Under the pieces are notes generated by a model that saw only the letters and a list, made by a program, of their open reading frames with translations, did no database searches and was not told where the DNA came from. From assembly GCA_002346545.1 (NCBI GenBank), contig DEAA01000072.1:18395-82394 (forward strand): a stretch of 64,000 nt of DNA, in the 5' to 3' direction. Shown one piece after another: positions 37,197-48,149 of this stretch. The stretch is from Acidobacteria bacterium UBA2994. Its GTDB lineage: Bacteria > Acidobacteriota > Vicinamibacteria > Vicinamibacterales > UBA8438. Position 1 is the first letter of the stretch; the number at the start of each line of letters is the position of its first letter. Both the position numbers and the translations under genes were made by a program.

Positions 37197-37616
37197 ATGA
37201 CAACCCTACGCCGGCGAACGGGATCCTTCTTGCAGTGGGGCGCGGCAGCCGGCTTCCTGGTGGCGGTGGTCTGGGTGGGAACCGGCTTGGTGCGTACGTT
37301 CCGCGAGTTCACGACCGACCAGGCGACTGCCGAGACCCCGGCGCTGGCGCCTCCGGCGGCGGTGCCCCCAGGGGCTGTCAGCCTCCCGGTGTTGCTCTTC
37401 GGGGATGGGAAGGGGGTTCGGGTTGGCGACACGGCCTCCCAAATCGCCGCGCTGTTCGGTCGTGGGGTCGAGGTGGGGCGTCAGGAACTTGACGACAGCG
37501 GGCAGGGGGAGCGCTTGACCCGTTTCTACGAGTACGACAGCCGGCAGTTTGCCCTGGTCTTTGCGCTCGACGCGTCTCCGGAAGATCCCCGAGTCGAGGA
37601 GATCTTCCTCCACTAG
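37197..37616 (+). CDS. Hypothetical single-pass membrane protein
   Basis: The 139-residue protein has a basic N-terminus and one membrane helix (LQWGAAAGFLVAVVWVGTGLV). A Pro/Ala-rich linker and a small C-terminal domain (VRVGDTASQIAALFGRGVEV, LTRFYEYDSRQFALVFAL) follow. The C-terminal part reads like a SmpA/OmlA-like or DUF-type fold (VGDTxxxVxxxFG), but I cannot name it. It is divergent from dsbD and ends before a hairpin shared with the M1 peptidase. Confidence 0.65.
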   Translation: MTTLRRRTGSFLQWGAAAGFLVAVVWVGTGLVRTFREFTTDQATAETPALAPPAAVPPGAVSLPVLLFGDGKGVRVGDTASQIAALFGRGVEVGRQELDDSGQGERLTRFYEYDSRQFALVFALDASPEDPRVEEIFLH

Positions 37617-37623
37617 CAAGCCC

Positions 37624-37649
37624 GACCCGTGGGCCAACGCCAACGGGTC
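37624..37649. terminator. Hairpin between convergent genes
   Basis: GACCCGT (37624-37630) and ACGGGTC (37643-37649) form a 7-bp perfect stem with a 12-base loop, 8 bp after the stop at 37616. It lies in the gap between two convergent genes. There is no T-tract, so factor-dependent or bidirectional termination is only a guess. Confidence 0.35.
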
Positions 37650-37722
37650 ACGATGTTGGCTGCGCCAAACCTGGAACCGTCGGTTTGGCCGCTCGCCCTG
37701 TAGCTTCGTCCGCCTGCGACTG

Positions 37723-40476
37723 TTAACGATCGATCTTGGCCAGCGCTAGCTCGTCCCGGTCCACCCGTACCCGGCGGAGACGCCGACCGTCGGTGGGGAC
37801 CCGCATTTCAGTCACGGTGTCCACGATGGGCACGACGACCGACTCCACGTCGTCGTTCCGAAAGGTCAGCTCGACGGTGACGGGAAGCTCGTAGAGTCGC
37901 TCGGTCTGCTGCTCGAATCGGAGCACCACCACCTCACCGTCAGGTCCGGTCTCGGTCTGTGACCTGAACACGAGGTGGGGGAGCGCGGACTCGTGAATCC
38001 ACCGCTCGAAGAAGCGACCGAGCGGTCGGCCGGCCTCGGTCTCGAACGCCTCCTGCAGCGCGTCGGTGCCTGCTTTCCGGAAGCGCCAGTTGTGGTAGAA
38101 CCGGCGCAGGCCTTCAAAGAAGGCGTCGTCTCCGATCAACCCGCGCAGCATGTGCAGGACCATCGCACCCTTGTTGTAGACGAGGGCTCGGAAGATCCGC
38201 GGCTCGCGGTCAAGGTGACCGAGGCGGTAGCCCAGCGAGATGGGGCCTTCGTCGGTGTGCCGGAGTGCCCATCGACGCATCTGACGCAGGATGTCGCTAA
38301 ATGACTCCGCTCCGTCGTCGTGCTCGGCGTGGAGCGCGGCGAAGTACTGCGCGAGCCCTTCACTCAGCCATTGCTCGTGGTAGTTCTTCCAGCCGACCGC
38401 CTGTCCCCACCATTGATGGGCAATCTCGTGTGCCAGGAAGAACGACGGATAGCCGCTGAAGCTGACAGGGTCGGTCTGCCACGAGACCATGATGCCCGGG
38501 TTTCGAGGGAGCTCGTGGTTCATGATGGCGAAGTAGGCGGGGCTATGTCCGCCCGGCAGCCGGTTGTCGGTGAGCGCTACGGTCATCGACGGGTACGGCA
38601 CGTCGCCCAGCAGTTCCGCATAAAAAGCGGCGATCTTGGCCGCCCGCTCGGTAGTGTCGTCGACAGTCCGCATGCTGCGGGCGCTGCCCACTGTGTTCAG
38701 GGTCAACGTGTCGTAGTAGACGCCCCCGGTGGTGCTCTCCGGCCGGTCGGCGTGGGCTGTCGGCAGCCGGATCTGTCGGGTCGGGGTGGAGTGTTCTTCG
38801 AAGCGCGAAATGAGCGCTGAGAGATACCGGGCCGGCTGCAACGCCACGAACGAATACTGCCGGGGCCCCGTGTCGTCCCCTTCGGCCACCGGTGGATTGT
38901 CGGGGAGCGGGTCGCCGCTGGCGACGACGCCCCAGCCCGCTGGCACCGAGAGGTTCATTGTGGCGGTCGCGTAGTCGCTGAAGCGTCCCTGCGGATACCA
39001 GTAGCTCCGATTGCTGTAGACGTAGCGGGGCTCGCCGAGTCCAAAGACCCCCTCGGCTTCGAAGAAAAAGTACTGGCTGGCCAACCAGTTCTCATCGAGC
39101 TGCTGTGCGGGGAGATCGCCCGCGTAGGTCACCGTGACGGTGAACTCGGTGCCGCCTGGCGCCTCGGTCGGCAGGTGTACCACCACGTTGTTCTGTCCGG
39201 CCAGCCGGAAGAACAGGAGCGGGCCGAACTCACTCGACGTGATCGACGAGACGGCAAGTTCGTCGGCGAGCCGCAGACTGAACGCGGCTATCGGCAGCGA
39301 CTTCACCTTGACTGCCAGTCGGGCGGTGCCGACGATCCGACAGCCGACCAGTTCCCGCCGCGCCCGGAAGTTCTGTTGGGAGAAACCGAGCGGCTCGAAC
39401 GAAGCGGTGATGTCGAAATCCAGAATGTCGAGCAATGCGGCATCGTCGTCGGAGAAGTACCGGGTCTGGGTAGCGCGTTTCCGGGCCGACGGATACAGGG
39501 AGACGATGCGATTGGTGTCGCGGACTGACAGCGAGATGTCCTCGGGCTGTTGGGCGGACTGGGCATAGGTCAGCGTGCCGTGCCGCCGTGTCTTGATCTC
39601 GGCGAGAAAGTCGCCGACGCTGGGACTGACCGACCACAAGCGGTCACTGATGTGGGACAGGTCTAAAGTGAACGACAGCCCGATGAACTCATCGAAGACG
39701 CGTGTGGCCTTCTCGAGTGCCCGTGGGTCGACGGTTTGCTCGATCAGGCTGTTGGTAGACACCTGGGACGAGAACACCTCGGGGTGGACCCGGATGAAGA
39801 CGGCGTCGAACTCGGTCTCGAGCCGGTCGTCCCCGCTGAAAATCCGCACCTGGCCTTGTTCGGCCTCGGGTCGGGGCGCAAAGCTCATCAATCCGTCACC
39901 CAGCAAGACCAGCCCGGTCATGCCCTCGTCGGTTTCGGCCGCAAACGCTGTCCCCGAAAGGGTCAGTGAGAGGTCCTCGCCCAGCACGACGACGTTATCT
40001 GCCTCGTACTGCGTGGTGGGGTCGAGGCGGAGGTGTCGGAGGTTGTCCACCGTATCGATGATGGCCTGGCTCCGGATGGCCCAGTCGGTGCCGACGTCCG
40101 GACGCCTCAGCTCGAGCATCCAGGTCTCAAGTCGTCCGTGATTCCCAGATTCGGCGAACACCTCAGCCGTGAGGGTGACCCCCTCACCGATCGGGACGTC
40201 CTTGATCGGCAGTTGGAAGCGCGGAACGATGGTGACTCGGTCGACGCCGCGCGGTAGGCTGGTGTCGGCGAACGTGCGCGCCGCCTCGAGGTCGGCGTCC
40301 GGGCTGAGCAGCGCCATGTAGCCCTGCGGGTCGCCGGCGAGCACCGCCCCCTCCAGGAAGTCGACGAGCGGTCCGTAGGCGCCTGGCGCCAATGGTTGCG
40401 CGGCCGCGTCTGGCGTCCCGAGGGTCAGGAGACATGCGACGAGAGCCGCGGCCTCCCGCACGCGCCCAACAGTCAT
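37723..40476 (-). CDS. Secreted M1-family metallopeptidase
   Basis: The 917-residue protein has a signal peptide (REAAALVACLLTLGTPDAAAQ). A long N-terminal region with beta-rich sequence precedes the gluzincin catalytic domain. The zinc site is HEIAHQWWGQ at 683-692, with the downstream ligand Glu in WLSEGLAQYFAALH. The M1 exopeptidase GAMEN motif is not obvious, so substrate specificity is uncertain. It probably acts in the periplasm or outside the cell. It is larger than minimal M1 enzymes because of about 450 extra N-terminal residues. Confidence 0.88.
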   Translation of the reverse strand: MTVGRVREAAALVACLLTLGTPDAAAQPLAPGAYGPLVDFLEGAVLAGDPQGYMALLSPDADLEAARTFADTSLPRGVDRVTIVPRFQLPIKDVPIGEGVTLTAEVFAESGNHGRLETWMLELRRPDVGTDWAIRSQAIIDTVDNLRHLRLDPTTQYEADNVVVLGEDLSLTLSGTAFAAETDEGMTGLVLLGDGLMSFAPRPEAEQGQVRIFSGDDRLETEFDAVFIRVHPEVFSSQVSTNSLIEQTVDPRALEKATRVFDEFIGLSFTLDLSHISDRLWSVSPSVGDFLAEIKTRRHGTLTYAQSAQQPEDISLSVRDTNRIVSLYPSARKRATQTRYFSDDDAALLDILDFDITASFEPLGFSQQNFRARRELVGCRIVGTARLAVKVKSLPIAAFSLRLADELAVSSITSSEFGPLLFFRLAGQNNVVVHLPTEAPGGTEFTVTVTYAGDLPAQQLDENWLASQYFFFEAEGVFGLGEPRYVYSNRSYWYPQGRFSDYATATMNLSVPAGWGVVASGDPLPDNPPVAEGDDTGPRQYSFVALQPARYLSALISRFEEHSTPTRQIRLPTAHADRPESTTGGVYYDTLTLNTVGSARSMRTVDDTTERAAKIAAFYAELLGDVPYPSMTVALTDNRLPGGHSPAYFAIMNHELPRNPGIMVSWQTDPVSFSGYPSFFLAHEIAHQWWGQAVGWKNYHEQWLSEGLAQYFAALHAEHDDGAESFSDILRQMRRWALRHTDEGPISLGYRLGHLDREPRIFRALVYNKGAMVLHMLRGLIGDDAFFEGLRRFYHNWRFRKAGTDALQEAFETEAGRPLGRFFERWIHESALPHLVFRSQTETGPDGEVVVLRFEQQTERLYELPVTVELTFRNDDVESVVVPIVDTVTEMRVPTDGRRLRRVRVDRDELALAKIDR

Positions 40477-40535
40477 ACTCGCATGTTACTACTTCGCTCC
40501 CGGGCGCAGCGGTCGGGTGTTGTATCCTCCGCGGG

Positions 40536-40919
40536 ATGGCGATCCGGACCGCCCTGACCCTTCGTCTCGAGAACACGCTTGGCGCCCTCGACCGCGTCTG
40601 CCAGGCTCTGGCACGAGAGAACGCCAACATCATTGGGATGAGTCTTGAGGGCACCGGCGTGTTGCTCTTGGTAGCCGACAATCCCGTCCACGTCGCCGGC
40701 TTGCTCCGCAATCGTGACTATATCGTCGAGGAGCGGGAGGTCCTGTACGTGACCGTGTCTAATGGTCCGGGCGGGGTCAGCGCGGCGGCACGCCTCTTGA
40801 GCCAGGCTGGGGTGAACATCGAGTACGCGTTTGCCACCGCGGGTAGCGAACAGGAGATGGCCGCCCTCGTCGTGGTGGTTGAGGACGCCCAGCGAGCCGC
40901 GGCCGCGGCTGGCATGTGA
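40536..40919 (+). CDS. Tandem ACT-domain protein
   Basis: The 127-residue protein consists of two ACT-like modules: LTLRLENTLGALDRVCQALARENANIIGM and YVTVSNGPGGVSAAARLLSQAGVNIEYAF. Such stand-alone ACT proteins bind amino acids and regulate metabolism; the ligand is unknown. ATG 40536 follows TCCGCGGG. It lies 60 bp divergent from the M1 peptidase and 23 bp before the next small gene. Confidence 0.82.
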   Translation: MAIRTALTLRLENTLGALDRVCQALARENANIIGMSLEGTGVLLLVADNPVHVAGLLRNRDYIVEEREVLYVTVSNGPGGVSAAARLLSQAGVNIEYAFATAGSEQEMAALVVVVEDAQRAAAAAGM

Positions 40920-40942
40920 CACGGTCCTCGGAGAAGGCAGCC

Positions 40943-41143
40943 ATGAAGCTCTATGTCGAGACGATGGAAGCGGTGCTGGTCGATTTTGAGCCTGACGGGC
41001 GGGTGCGGCTCGAAGGTGAGGACTGGTCTATCCCGAGCGTGCAGGAGCGCCGGGCCATCCTGCACGCCGCCGAACAGCAGATCAACCTACTCCGGGACCT
41101 AGTCCTGGCGCTGGAAGGCGACTCGAAAGACCCGGCACACTAG
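40943..41143 (+). CDS. Small hypothetical protein (66 residues)
   Basis: The frame MKLYVETMEAVLVDFEPDGR, then VRLEGEDWSIPSVQERRAIL, then HAAEQQINLLRDLVLALEGD has a two-strand N-terminus and a C-terminal amphipathic helix. It follows a strong ribosome site GGAGAAGG and the ACT gene by 23 bp, so it is probably in the same operon. No family is recognised. It converges on clpA with 6 bp between stops. Confidence 0.6.
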   Translation: MKLYVETMEAVLVDFEPDGRVRLEGEDWSIPSVQERRAILHAAEQQINLLRDLVLALEGDSKDPAH

Positions 41144-41149
41144 CCGGCT

Positions 41150-43549
<2,400 letters not shown>

Positions 43550-43559
43550 CGTTGCGCCG

Positions 43560-43871
43560 CTACTCCTCTTCGATCATCGCTTGCAACGGGAAGCCCTCCC
43601 GTCGCGCGAGGTCACTAGTGGTGGCGACCTTGGTCTCGGCCACCTCATGGCTATACGCACCGCAGATCCCACGGCCCTCGGTGTGTACCTGCATCATGAT
43701 CCGATAGGCCTCTGACGGGGTCTTGTGGAAGATCGACTCGAGTACCTGCACGACGAACTCCATTGTGGTGTAGTCGTCGTTGAGTAGGATGACCTTGAAG
43801 CGCGTGGGCTTGCGGGTCTTGAGCCGGGTCTCCTCGAGGACCCCATGGTCAGTGGTCGGCTGGCGCGTCAT
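43560..43871 (-). CDS. clpS: ClpS, N-degron adaptor of ClpAP
   Basis: The 103-residue adaptor has the ClpS core: FKVILLNDDYTTMEFVVQVLESIFHK, VHTEGRGICGAY and EVAETKVATTSDLAR. These include the Asn-Asp pair and the His that bind N-terminal hydrophobic residues. It delivers N-degron substrates to ClpA, whose gene begins 10 bp downstream. Length is normal for ClpS. Confidence 0.95.
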   Translation of the reverse strand: MTRQPTTDHGVLEETRLKTRKPTRFKVILLNDDYTTMEFVVQVLESIFHKTPSEAYRIMMQVHTEGRGICGAYSHEVAETKVATTSDLARREGFPLQAMIEEE

Positions 43872-43943
43872 GCCTGTCTTCGTCCATCAGACTATGGAGG
43901 CCCTGACGCCGTCAAGCAGGCCACATAGTAAGATTTCACGGCT

Positions 43944-44867
43944 ATGCAGACCATTGCGCGCGGTATCACGTGCGCCGATCTGATGTTCCTGGGCTCGCCG
44001 CGAGTCATTGCCACTGGAGTCATCCAGAGCGTCTCGGGGGTGACCCTTGTTGACCCCGGTCCGACCACCTGTCTCGAGACGCTGAGAGGTGCGCTTGCTG
44101 GACAGGGCATCGAGGTGGCGGACGTGCGGACGGTACTGTTGACGCACATCCACCTCGACCATGCTGGCGCCACAGGGCACTTACTGCGGGAGAATCCGGA
44201 CATTCAGGTTTATGTGCACGAGCGCGGCGCGTCCCACATGGCCGATCCCACCAAGCTAATCACCAGCGCTACGCGGCTGTACGGCGATGACATGGATCGA
44301 CTGTGGGGCGAGTTCTTGGCGGTGCCCGAGGCGAACCTGCATCCACTGACCGGCGGTGAGACCGTGACCGCTGGCGATCGCCAGCTCGAGGTGCTCAACA
44401 CGCCGGGACATGCGTCGCATCACGTCTGCTACTTCGACCGGGCCAGTGGCGTGGCGTTTGTCGGTGACACCGCGGGCATTCGCACTGGCTCCGAGCTGTT
44501 CGCGATGCCGCCCACCCCGCCGCCCGACATCGACATCGAGACCTGGAAAGCCAGCATCGCGGATATCGAGCGCTGGCAAGCCGACACGCTCTTCGTCACC
44601 CACTTCGGGGCACACGGCGAACCTGCCGCCCACCTGGCCAGTCTCGTCGAACACCTCGACGGTATGGCCGAACTCGCGCGCGGTATCGCCGAGTCGGGCG
44701 GAAGTCCGGAAGAACAGACAGAGCGTTTCGTGACCGGACTGCTGAGCTACCTAAAGCGTCACATGACCGACACCGCCGCCGCGCTTTATGGCCAGGCGGC
44801 CCCGCTCGACCAGTGCTGGCTGGGGCTGGCCCGGTACTGGAAGAAGAGAGGAGTCGGTGCCGCGTGA
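43944..44867 (+). CDS. Metallo-beta-lactamase fold hydrolase
   Basis: The 307-residue MBL-fold enzyme has the zinc motif THIHLDHAG at about 67-75. It has TPGHASHHVCYFD near 152 and the metal Asp in VAFVGDTAGIR near 170. The sequence ends with about 90 mostly helical residues not part of the core fold. It has no signal peptide. The substrate is unknown (possibly lactone, thioester or phosphodiester; not an antibiotic-resistance enzyme by any visible feature). The stop overlaps the GTG of the DinB gene. Confidence 0.88.
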   Translation: MQTIARGITCADLMFLGSPRVIATGVIQSVSGVTLVDPGPTTCLETLRGALAGQGIEVADVRTVLLTHIHLDHAGATGHLLRENPDIQVYVHERGASHMADPTKLITSATRLYGDDMDRLWGEFLAVPEANLHPLTGGETVTAGDRQLEVLNTPGHASHHVCYFDRASGVAFVGDTAGIRTGSELFAMPPTPPPDIDIETWKASIADIERWQADTLFVTHFGAHGEPAAHLASLVEHLDGMAELARGIAESGGSPEEQTERFVTGLLSYLKRHMTDTAAALYGQAAPLDQCWLGLARYWKKRGVGAA

Positions 44868-45436
44868 CCACTCGGTCCGATCCGCGTCTCACTTCTGAGG
44901 AGCGTGCGTTCGTGGTCGAGCTCTTCGAGCGGACCCGCGACGATTTGCTGGGGGTGGTGGAACCGCTGACCGACGCCCAATGGGACTATCGCCCTTCGGA
45001 CGAGGCCTGGTCGATCCGCCTGATCGTCGAGCATTTGGGGCGTGTCGAGATCAGCCTGCTGGGACAGGTCGAGCGGGCCCTCGGTCAAACCGTGTCAGAG
45101 AACTGGTCGGACGGGGTCGGGATGAAGGACGCCCTTATCGTCGAGTCGCTGCAGGATCGAAGCGAGCGCCGGGATGCTCCAGGTCAGGCGGTGCCGACCG
45201 GCAGAGTCGACAGGGCCGAGGCCCTAGAGGAGTTCGGGCGGTGTCGCGCTCGGTCGCTCGAGTTCGCGGTTACCACCGACGCGCCTTTGCGGGCTCATCA
45301 CCTTAAGCATCATCGGGTTATGTATGGCGCGCTCGACGCGTACCAGTGGCTCCTCTATATTCCGATGCACCATCAGCGGCATCTAGCCCAGATTGCGGAG
45401 GTTCGCGCCACGCCCGGATTCCCGGACGCCGGGTGA
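44864..45436 (+). CDS. DinB-family metal-dependent protein
   Basis: The 190-residue four-helix protein has the DinB/YfiT pattern: FERTRDDLLGVVEPLTDAQWDYRPSDEAWSI, then the first metal His in IVEHLGRVE, and a C-terminal pair in PMHHQRHLAQI. Members are thiol-dependent transferases or hydrolases, but the activity cannot be specified. The GTG start at 44864 overlaps the previous stop by 4 bases (GTGA), indicating coupling to the MBL gene. It sits 6 bp before the dehydrogenase. Confidence 0.82.
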   Translation: MTTRSDPRLTSEERAFVVELFERTRDDLLGVVEPLTDAQWDYRPSDEAWSIRLIVEHLGRVEISLLGQVERALGQTVSENWSDGVGMKDALIVESLQDRSERRDAPGQAVPTGRVDRAEALEEFGRCRARSLEFAVTTDAPLRAHHLKHHRVMYGALDAYQWLLYIPMHHQRHLAQIAEVRATPGFPDAG

Positions 45437-45442
45437 GCCGTC

Positions 45443-46339
45443 ATGCAACTGGGATTTATTGGTCTCGGCACGATGGGGCGCCCGATGGCGCTCAACCTGA
45501 TGCGCGGTGGTCACGCAATGGCGGTGTGGTCGCGGCGCGCCGAGTCGGCGGCTCCGCTCGTGGCCGAGGGGGCAACCGGCGTCGAGACCCCGGCGGCGCT
45601 CGGAGCCCTCTCCGACGTGGTGTTCACCATGGTGACGAGTACCGAGGACGTTCGGGGAGTCGTGCTCGGTGAGGACGGACTGCGGGCCGGTCTGCGTTCG
45701 GGCTCCCTCGTGATCGACATGAGCACCATCGATCCCGGAGTGACGCGTGAGATCGCCTCGTCGCTCGCCGACATCGGGGTCGACATGCTCGACGCGCCGG
45801 TGTCCGGCGGACCGAAGGGGGCCCAGGACGCCACGCTGGCGATCATGGTGGGCGGCCCGGCAGGGGCACTCGAGCGAGCCCGCCCGCTGTTTGCCAGTCT
45901 GGGGCCGACGGTGATGCATCTGGGGGACCATGGCGCCGGGCAGACCACCAAGCTCTGCCATCAGCTGGCGCTCTTGGTCAACGCCCAGGGCGCGGCCGAG
46001 GCGCTGAATCTCGCCAGCCAGTGTGGGCTCGATGTCGAGCAGGTCCGGCAGGTCATGATGGCGGGGATGGCGTCCAGCCGGGTCCTGGACGCGTTCGGCG
46101 CTAAGATGGCGGCCCGCGACTTCGAGGCCGGCATCGAGTCGCGGCTCTACCACAAGGACATGCATCTGGCGCTTGGACTAGCCCATGCGCAGGGCGCGGC
46201 AGCTCCGGCGGCGGCCGTCACCATGCAACTCATCAACGGCCTCGCTGGACGCGACTGGGGCCGGAGGGATCTGGCGGCGCTGGTCGGGCTGATCGCGGAG
46301 CTTGGTCAGTCGCCTGGGGACACGTCGAACGACGGGTAG
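45443..46339 (+). CDS. NAD(P)-dependent beta-hydroxyacid dehydrogenase
   Basis: The 298-residue enzyme of the 3-hydroxyisobutyrate/tartronate semialdehyde reductase family begins FIGLGTMGRPMALNLMRGGH (Rossmann GxGxMG). It has VDMLDAPVSGGPKGAQDATLA near 113-133 and the catalytic Lys in GAGQTTKLCHQLAL. The C-terminal helical domain is complete. The exact substrate is unknown. It is likely in one operon with the MBL and DinB genes. Confidence 0.9.
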   Translation: MQLGFIGLGTMGRPMALNLMRGGHAMAVWSRRAESAAPLVAEGATGVETPAALGALSDVVFTMVTSTEDVRGVVLGEDGLRAGLRSGSLVIDMSTIDPGVTREIASSLADIGVDMLDAPVSGGPKGAQDATLAIMVGGPAGALERARPLFASLGPTVMHLGDHGAGQTTKLCHQLALLVNAQGAAEALNLASQCGLDVEQVRQVMMAGMASSRVLDAFGAKMAARDFEAGIESRLYHKDMHLALGLAHAQGAAAPAAAVTMQLINGLAGRDWGRRDLAALVGLIAELGQSPGDTSNDG

Positions 46340-46386
46340 ACCTGCTATTCTGTGCGGGTCGAATCACTACTGAAGGGAACCAGACT

Positions 46387-47373
46387 ATGCGTGACCGCAT
46401 CCGCGTGTTCGTGCTCGTGAGTGTCGTGACGATCGGCGTGGCCTCGCTCGGTTGGGCCCAGTCTGGGAACGAGTGGACGGCGCCGATGACGCCGTGGGGC
46501 GAGCCGGATCTGATGGGGGTCTGGACCTCGGCCACCCTGACACCGCTCGAACGGCCGGAGCGTTTTGGCGACAAGGCCGAGCTGACCGCCGAGGAAGCGT
46601 CGGCCATGGAGCGCCAGACCATTGAGACCCGGGTTGCCAATGATGGCAAGGCAGCGCCCGGCAGCGTCGGTGGCTACAACCAGGTCTGGCTGGACTCCGG
46701 CACCGCGGTCACCGGCACCCTCCGGACGTCGCTGATCATCGAGCCGGCCAACGGTCAGATTCCGTGGGTCGATCCCGCCGCCAGAGCGGCCTATGATACG
46801 GAAGTGGCACGCTACGGCGTCGGGCCGTTCCACAGCTGGACGGACATGGATACCGGCGAGCGGTGCATCACCGACGGGCTGCCGAACATGGTGCCGCTCC
46901 AGCCCTACAACATGAACCTGCAGATCTTCCAGACGCCGGGCGAAGTGGTGATGCTCCACGAGATGTACCACGAGCTGCGCGTCATCCCGATTTCCGATCG
47001 GCCGCTGACCGGCATCGGCCAGTGGACCGGAGAAGCACGCGGACGCTGGGAGGACGACACGCTGGTCGTGGAAACGGTCAACTTCGTCGATAAGCCCGAT
47101 GCTTACTGGAGTTCGCCTTGGCGCAAGTCGCGGTCGACGCTGAAGCTGGTCGAGCGGTTCACCCGGGTGGGCCCACAGTCCATCGACTACACGTTCACGA
47201 TGGAAGATCCGGAGGTCTTCAACCAGCCCTGGACGGCGTCGGCACCAATGACGACTGACCACCTGTCCCGCGGCGTGACCTCGGGTGTGATCTACGAGTT
47301 TGCCTGTCACGAGCGGAACTACTCCATGATCAACGTGCTCGCCGGGGCGCGAATGGAAGAGCTCGGACGCTGA
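46387..47373 (+). CDS. Secreted protein of unknown function, EPDLxGVW family
   Basis: The 328-residue protein has a signal peptide (VFVLVSVVTIGVASLGWAQ). It then has PWGEPDLMGVWTSATLTPLE, RCITDGLPNMVP, LHEMYHELRVIPI, GRWEDDTLVVETVNF and a C-terminal ERFTRVGPQSIDYTFTMEDP, then EFACHERNYSMINVLAGARM. A paralogue occurs at 51387-52346 (reverse strand). I know such proteins are frequent in soil Acidobacteria, but no function is known to me. Its stop overlaps the probable CTG start of the hydratase. Confidence 0.8.
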   Translation: MRDRIRVFVLVSVVTIGVASLGWAQSGNEWTAPMTPWGEPDLMGVWTSATLTPLERPERFGDKAELTAEEASAMERQTIETRVANDGKAAPGSVGGYNQVWLDSGTAVTGTLRTSLIIEPANGQIPWVDPAARAAYDTEVARYGVGPFHSWTDMDTGERCITDGLPNMVPLQPYNMNLQIFQTPGEVVMLHEMYHELRVIPISDRPLTGIGQWTGEARGRWEDDTLVVETVNFVDKPDAYWSSPWRKSRSTLKLVERFTRVGPQSIDYTFTMEDPEVFNQPWTASAPMTTDHLSRGVTSGVIYEFACHERNYSMINVLAGARMEELGR

Positions 47374-48146
47374 GTCGTCTCGACCGGCTGGCCACAGGCT
47401 TCCTCCACGCGTTCGATGAGCTGCACTGGCCTGGCTCTCCGCCTGACCTCGGTGCGCTGTCCCTTGCCGACGCCTACGGCGTCCAGTCCAGGGTGTGCGC
47501 GCTCCGCGCCGCCCGGGGCGAGACGCCGGCTGGCTACAAGGTTGGCTGCACTAGCCCAGCCGTCCGAGATCAGCTGGGTCTCACGGAACCAATCTTCGCG
47601 CCCATCTTCAGCTCCCGGTTTCATCCCGACGGCGTCACGCTCTCGGCCGCCGACTTTGCTTCCTGCGCGGTCGAGCCGGAACTGGTGCTGACGATCGGCG
47701 AGGACCTCGAAGGGACGGGGCTACCGACCGCACGGCTCCGAGGCGCGATTCAGGAGGTGCGGGTCGGGATCGAGCTGCACCACTTCCATTTCTGGGCCGG
47801 GGCTGTGTCGGCGCAGGAGCTAGTCTGTTCAGGTGGTATGCACGCGGGTCTCGTGGTTGGTGCCCGGGCGATGTCGCCCGACGGACTCGGGCTGAACAAC
47901 GAGCGTATGTCGGTGCGGGTTGATGGAGTGGAAGCCGAGGCGGCGCCGGCGTCGGAGATTATGGGCGGCCCCCTCCGGTCTCTTGCCTGGCTGCTGGACG
48001 CCTTGTGTCGTCACGGATGTGCTCTGGCCGCCGGAAGCGTGGTGATCCCCGGAGCACCGGTGGCGCTGGTTCGGATCGATGGTCCGGGACAAGTTGAGGT
48101 GGAGGTCCGAGGGGTCGGGGTGGCGACCGCGCGCTTCGTTTCCTGA
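47370..48146 (+). CDS. 2-keto-4-pentenoate hydratase-like enzyme, probable CTG start
   Basis: The 258-residue product of the fumarylacetoacetase/2-oxopent-4-enoate hydratase family shows LSLADAYGVQSRVCALRAAR, then GETPAGYKVGCTSP, GLTEPIFAPI, VEPELVLTIGEDL, EVRVGIELHHFHF and VVIPGAPVALVRIDG. The family-like N-terminus (LDRLATGFLHAF onward) lies upstream of the first usual start (GTG 47493). No ATG, GTG or TTG occurs before it. CTG 47370 lies in GCTGAG, overlapping the previous TGA, with GGAAGAG upstream. It gives a protein of normal family length (about 260). Starting at 47493 would lose 41 family-like residues. Confidence 0.78.
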   Translation: MSRLDRLATGFLHAFDELHWPGSPPDLGALSLADAYGVQSRVCALRAARGETPAGYKVGCTSPAVRDQLGLTEPIFAPIFSSRFHPDGVTLSAADFASCAVEPELVLTIGEDLEGTGLPTARLRGAIQEVRVGIELHHFHFWAGAVSAQELVCSGGMHAGLVVGARAMSPDGLGLNNERMSVRVDGVEAEAAPASEIMGGPLRSLAWLLDALCRHGCALAAGSVVIPGAPVALVRIDGPGQVEVEVRGVGVATARFVS

Positions 48147-48149
48147 CGA

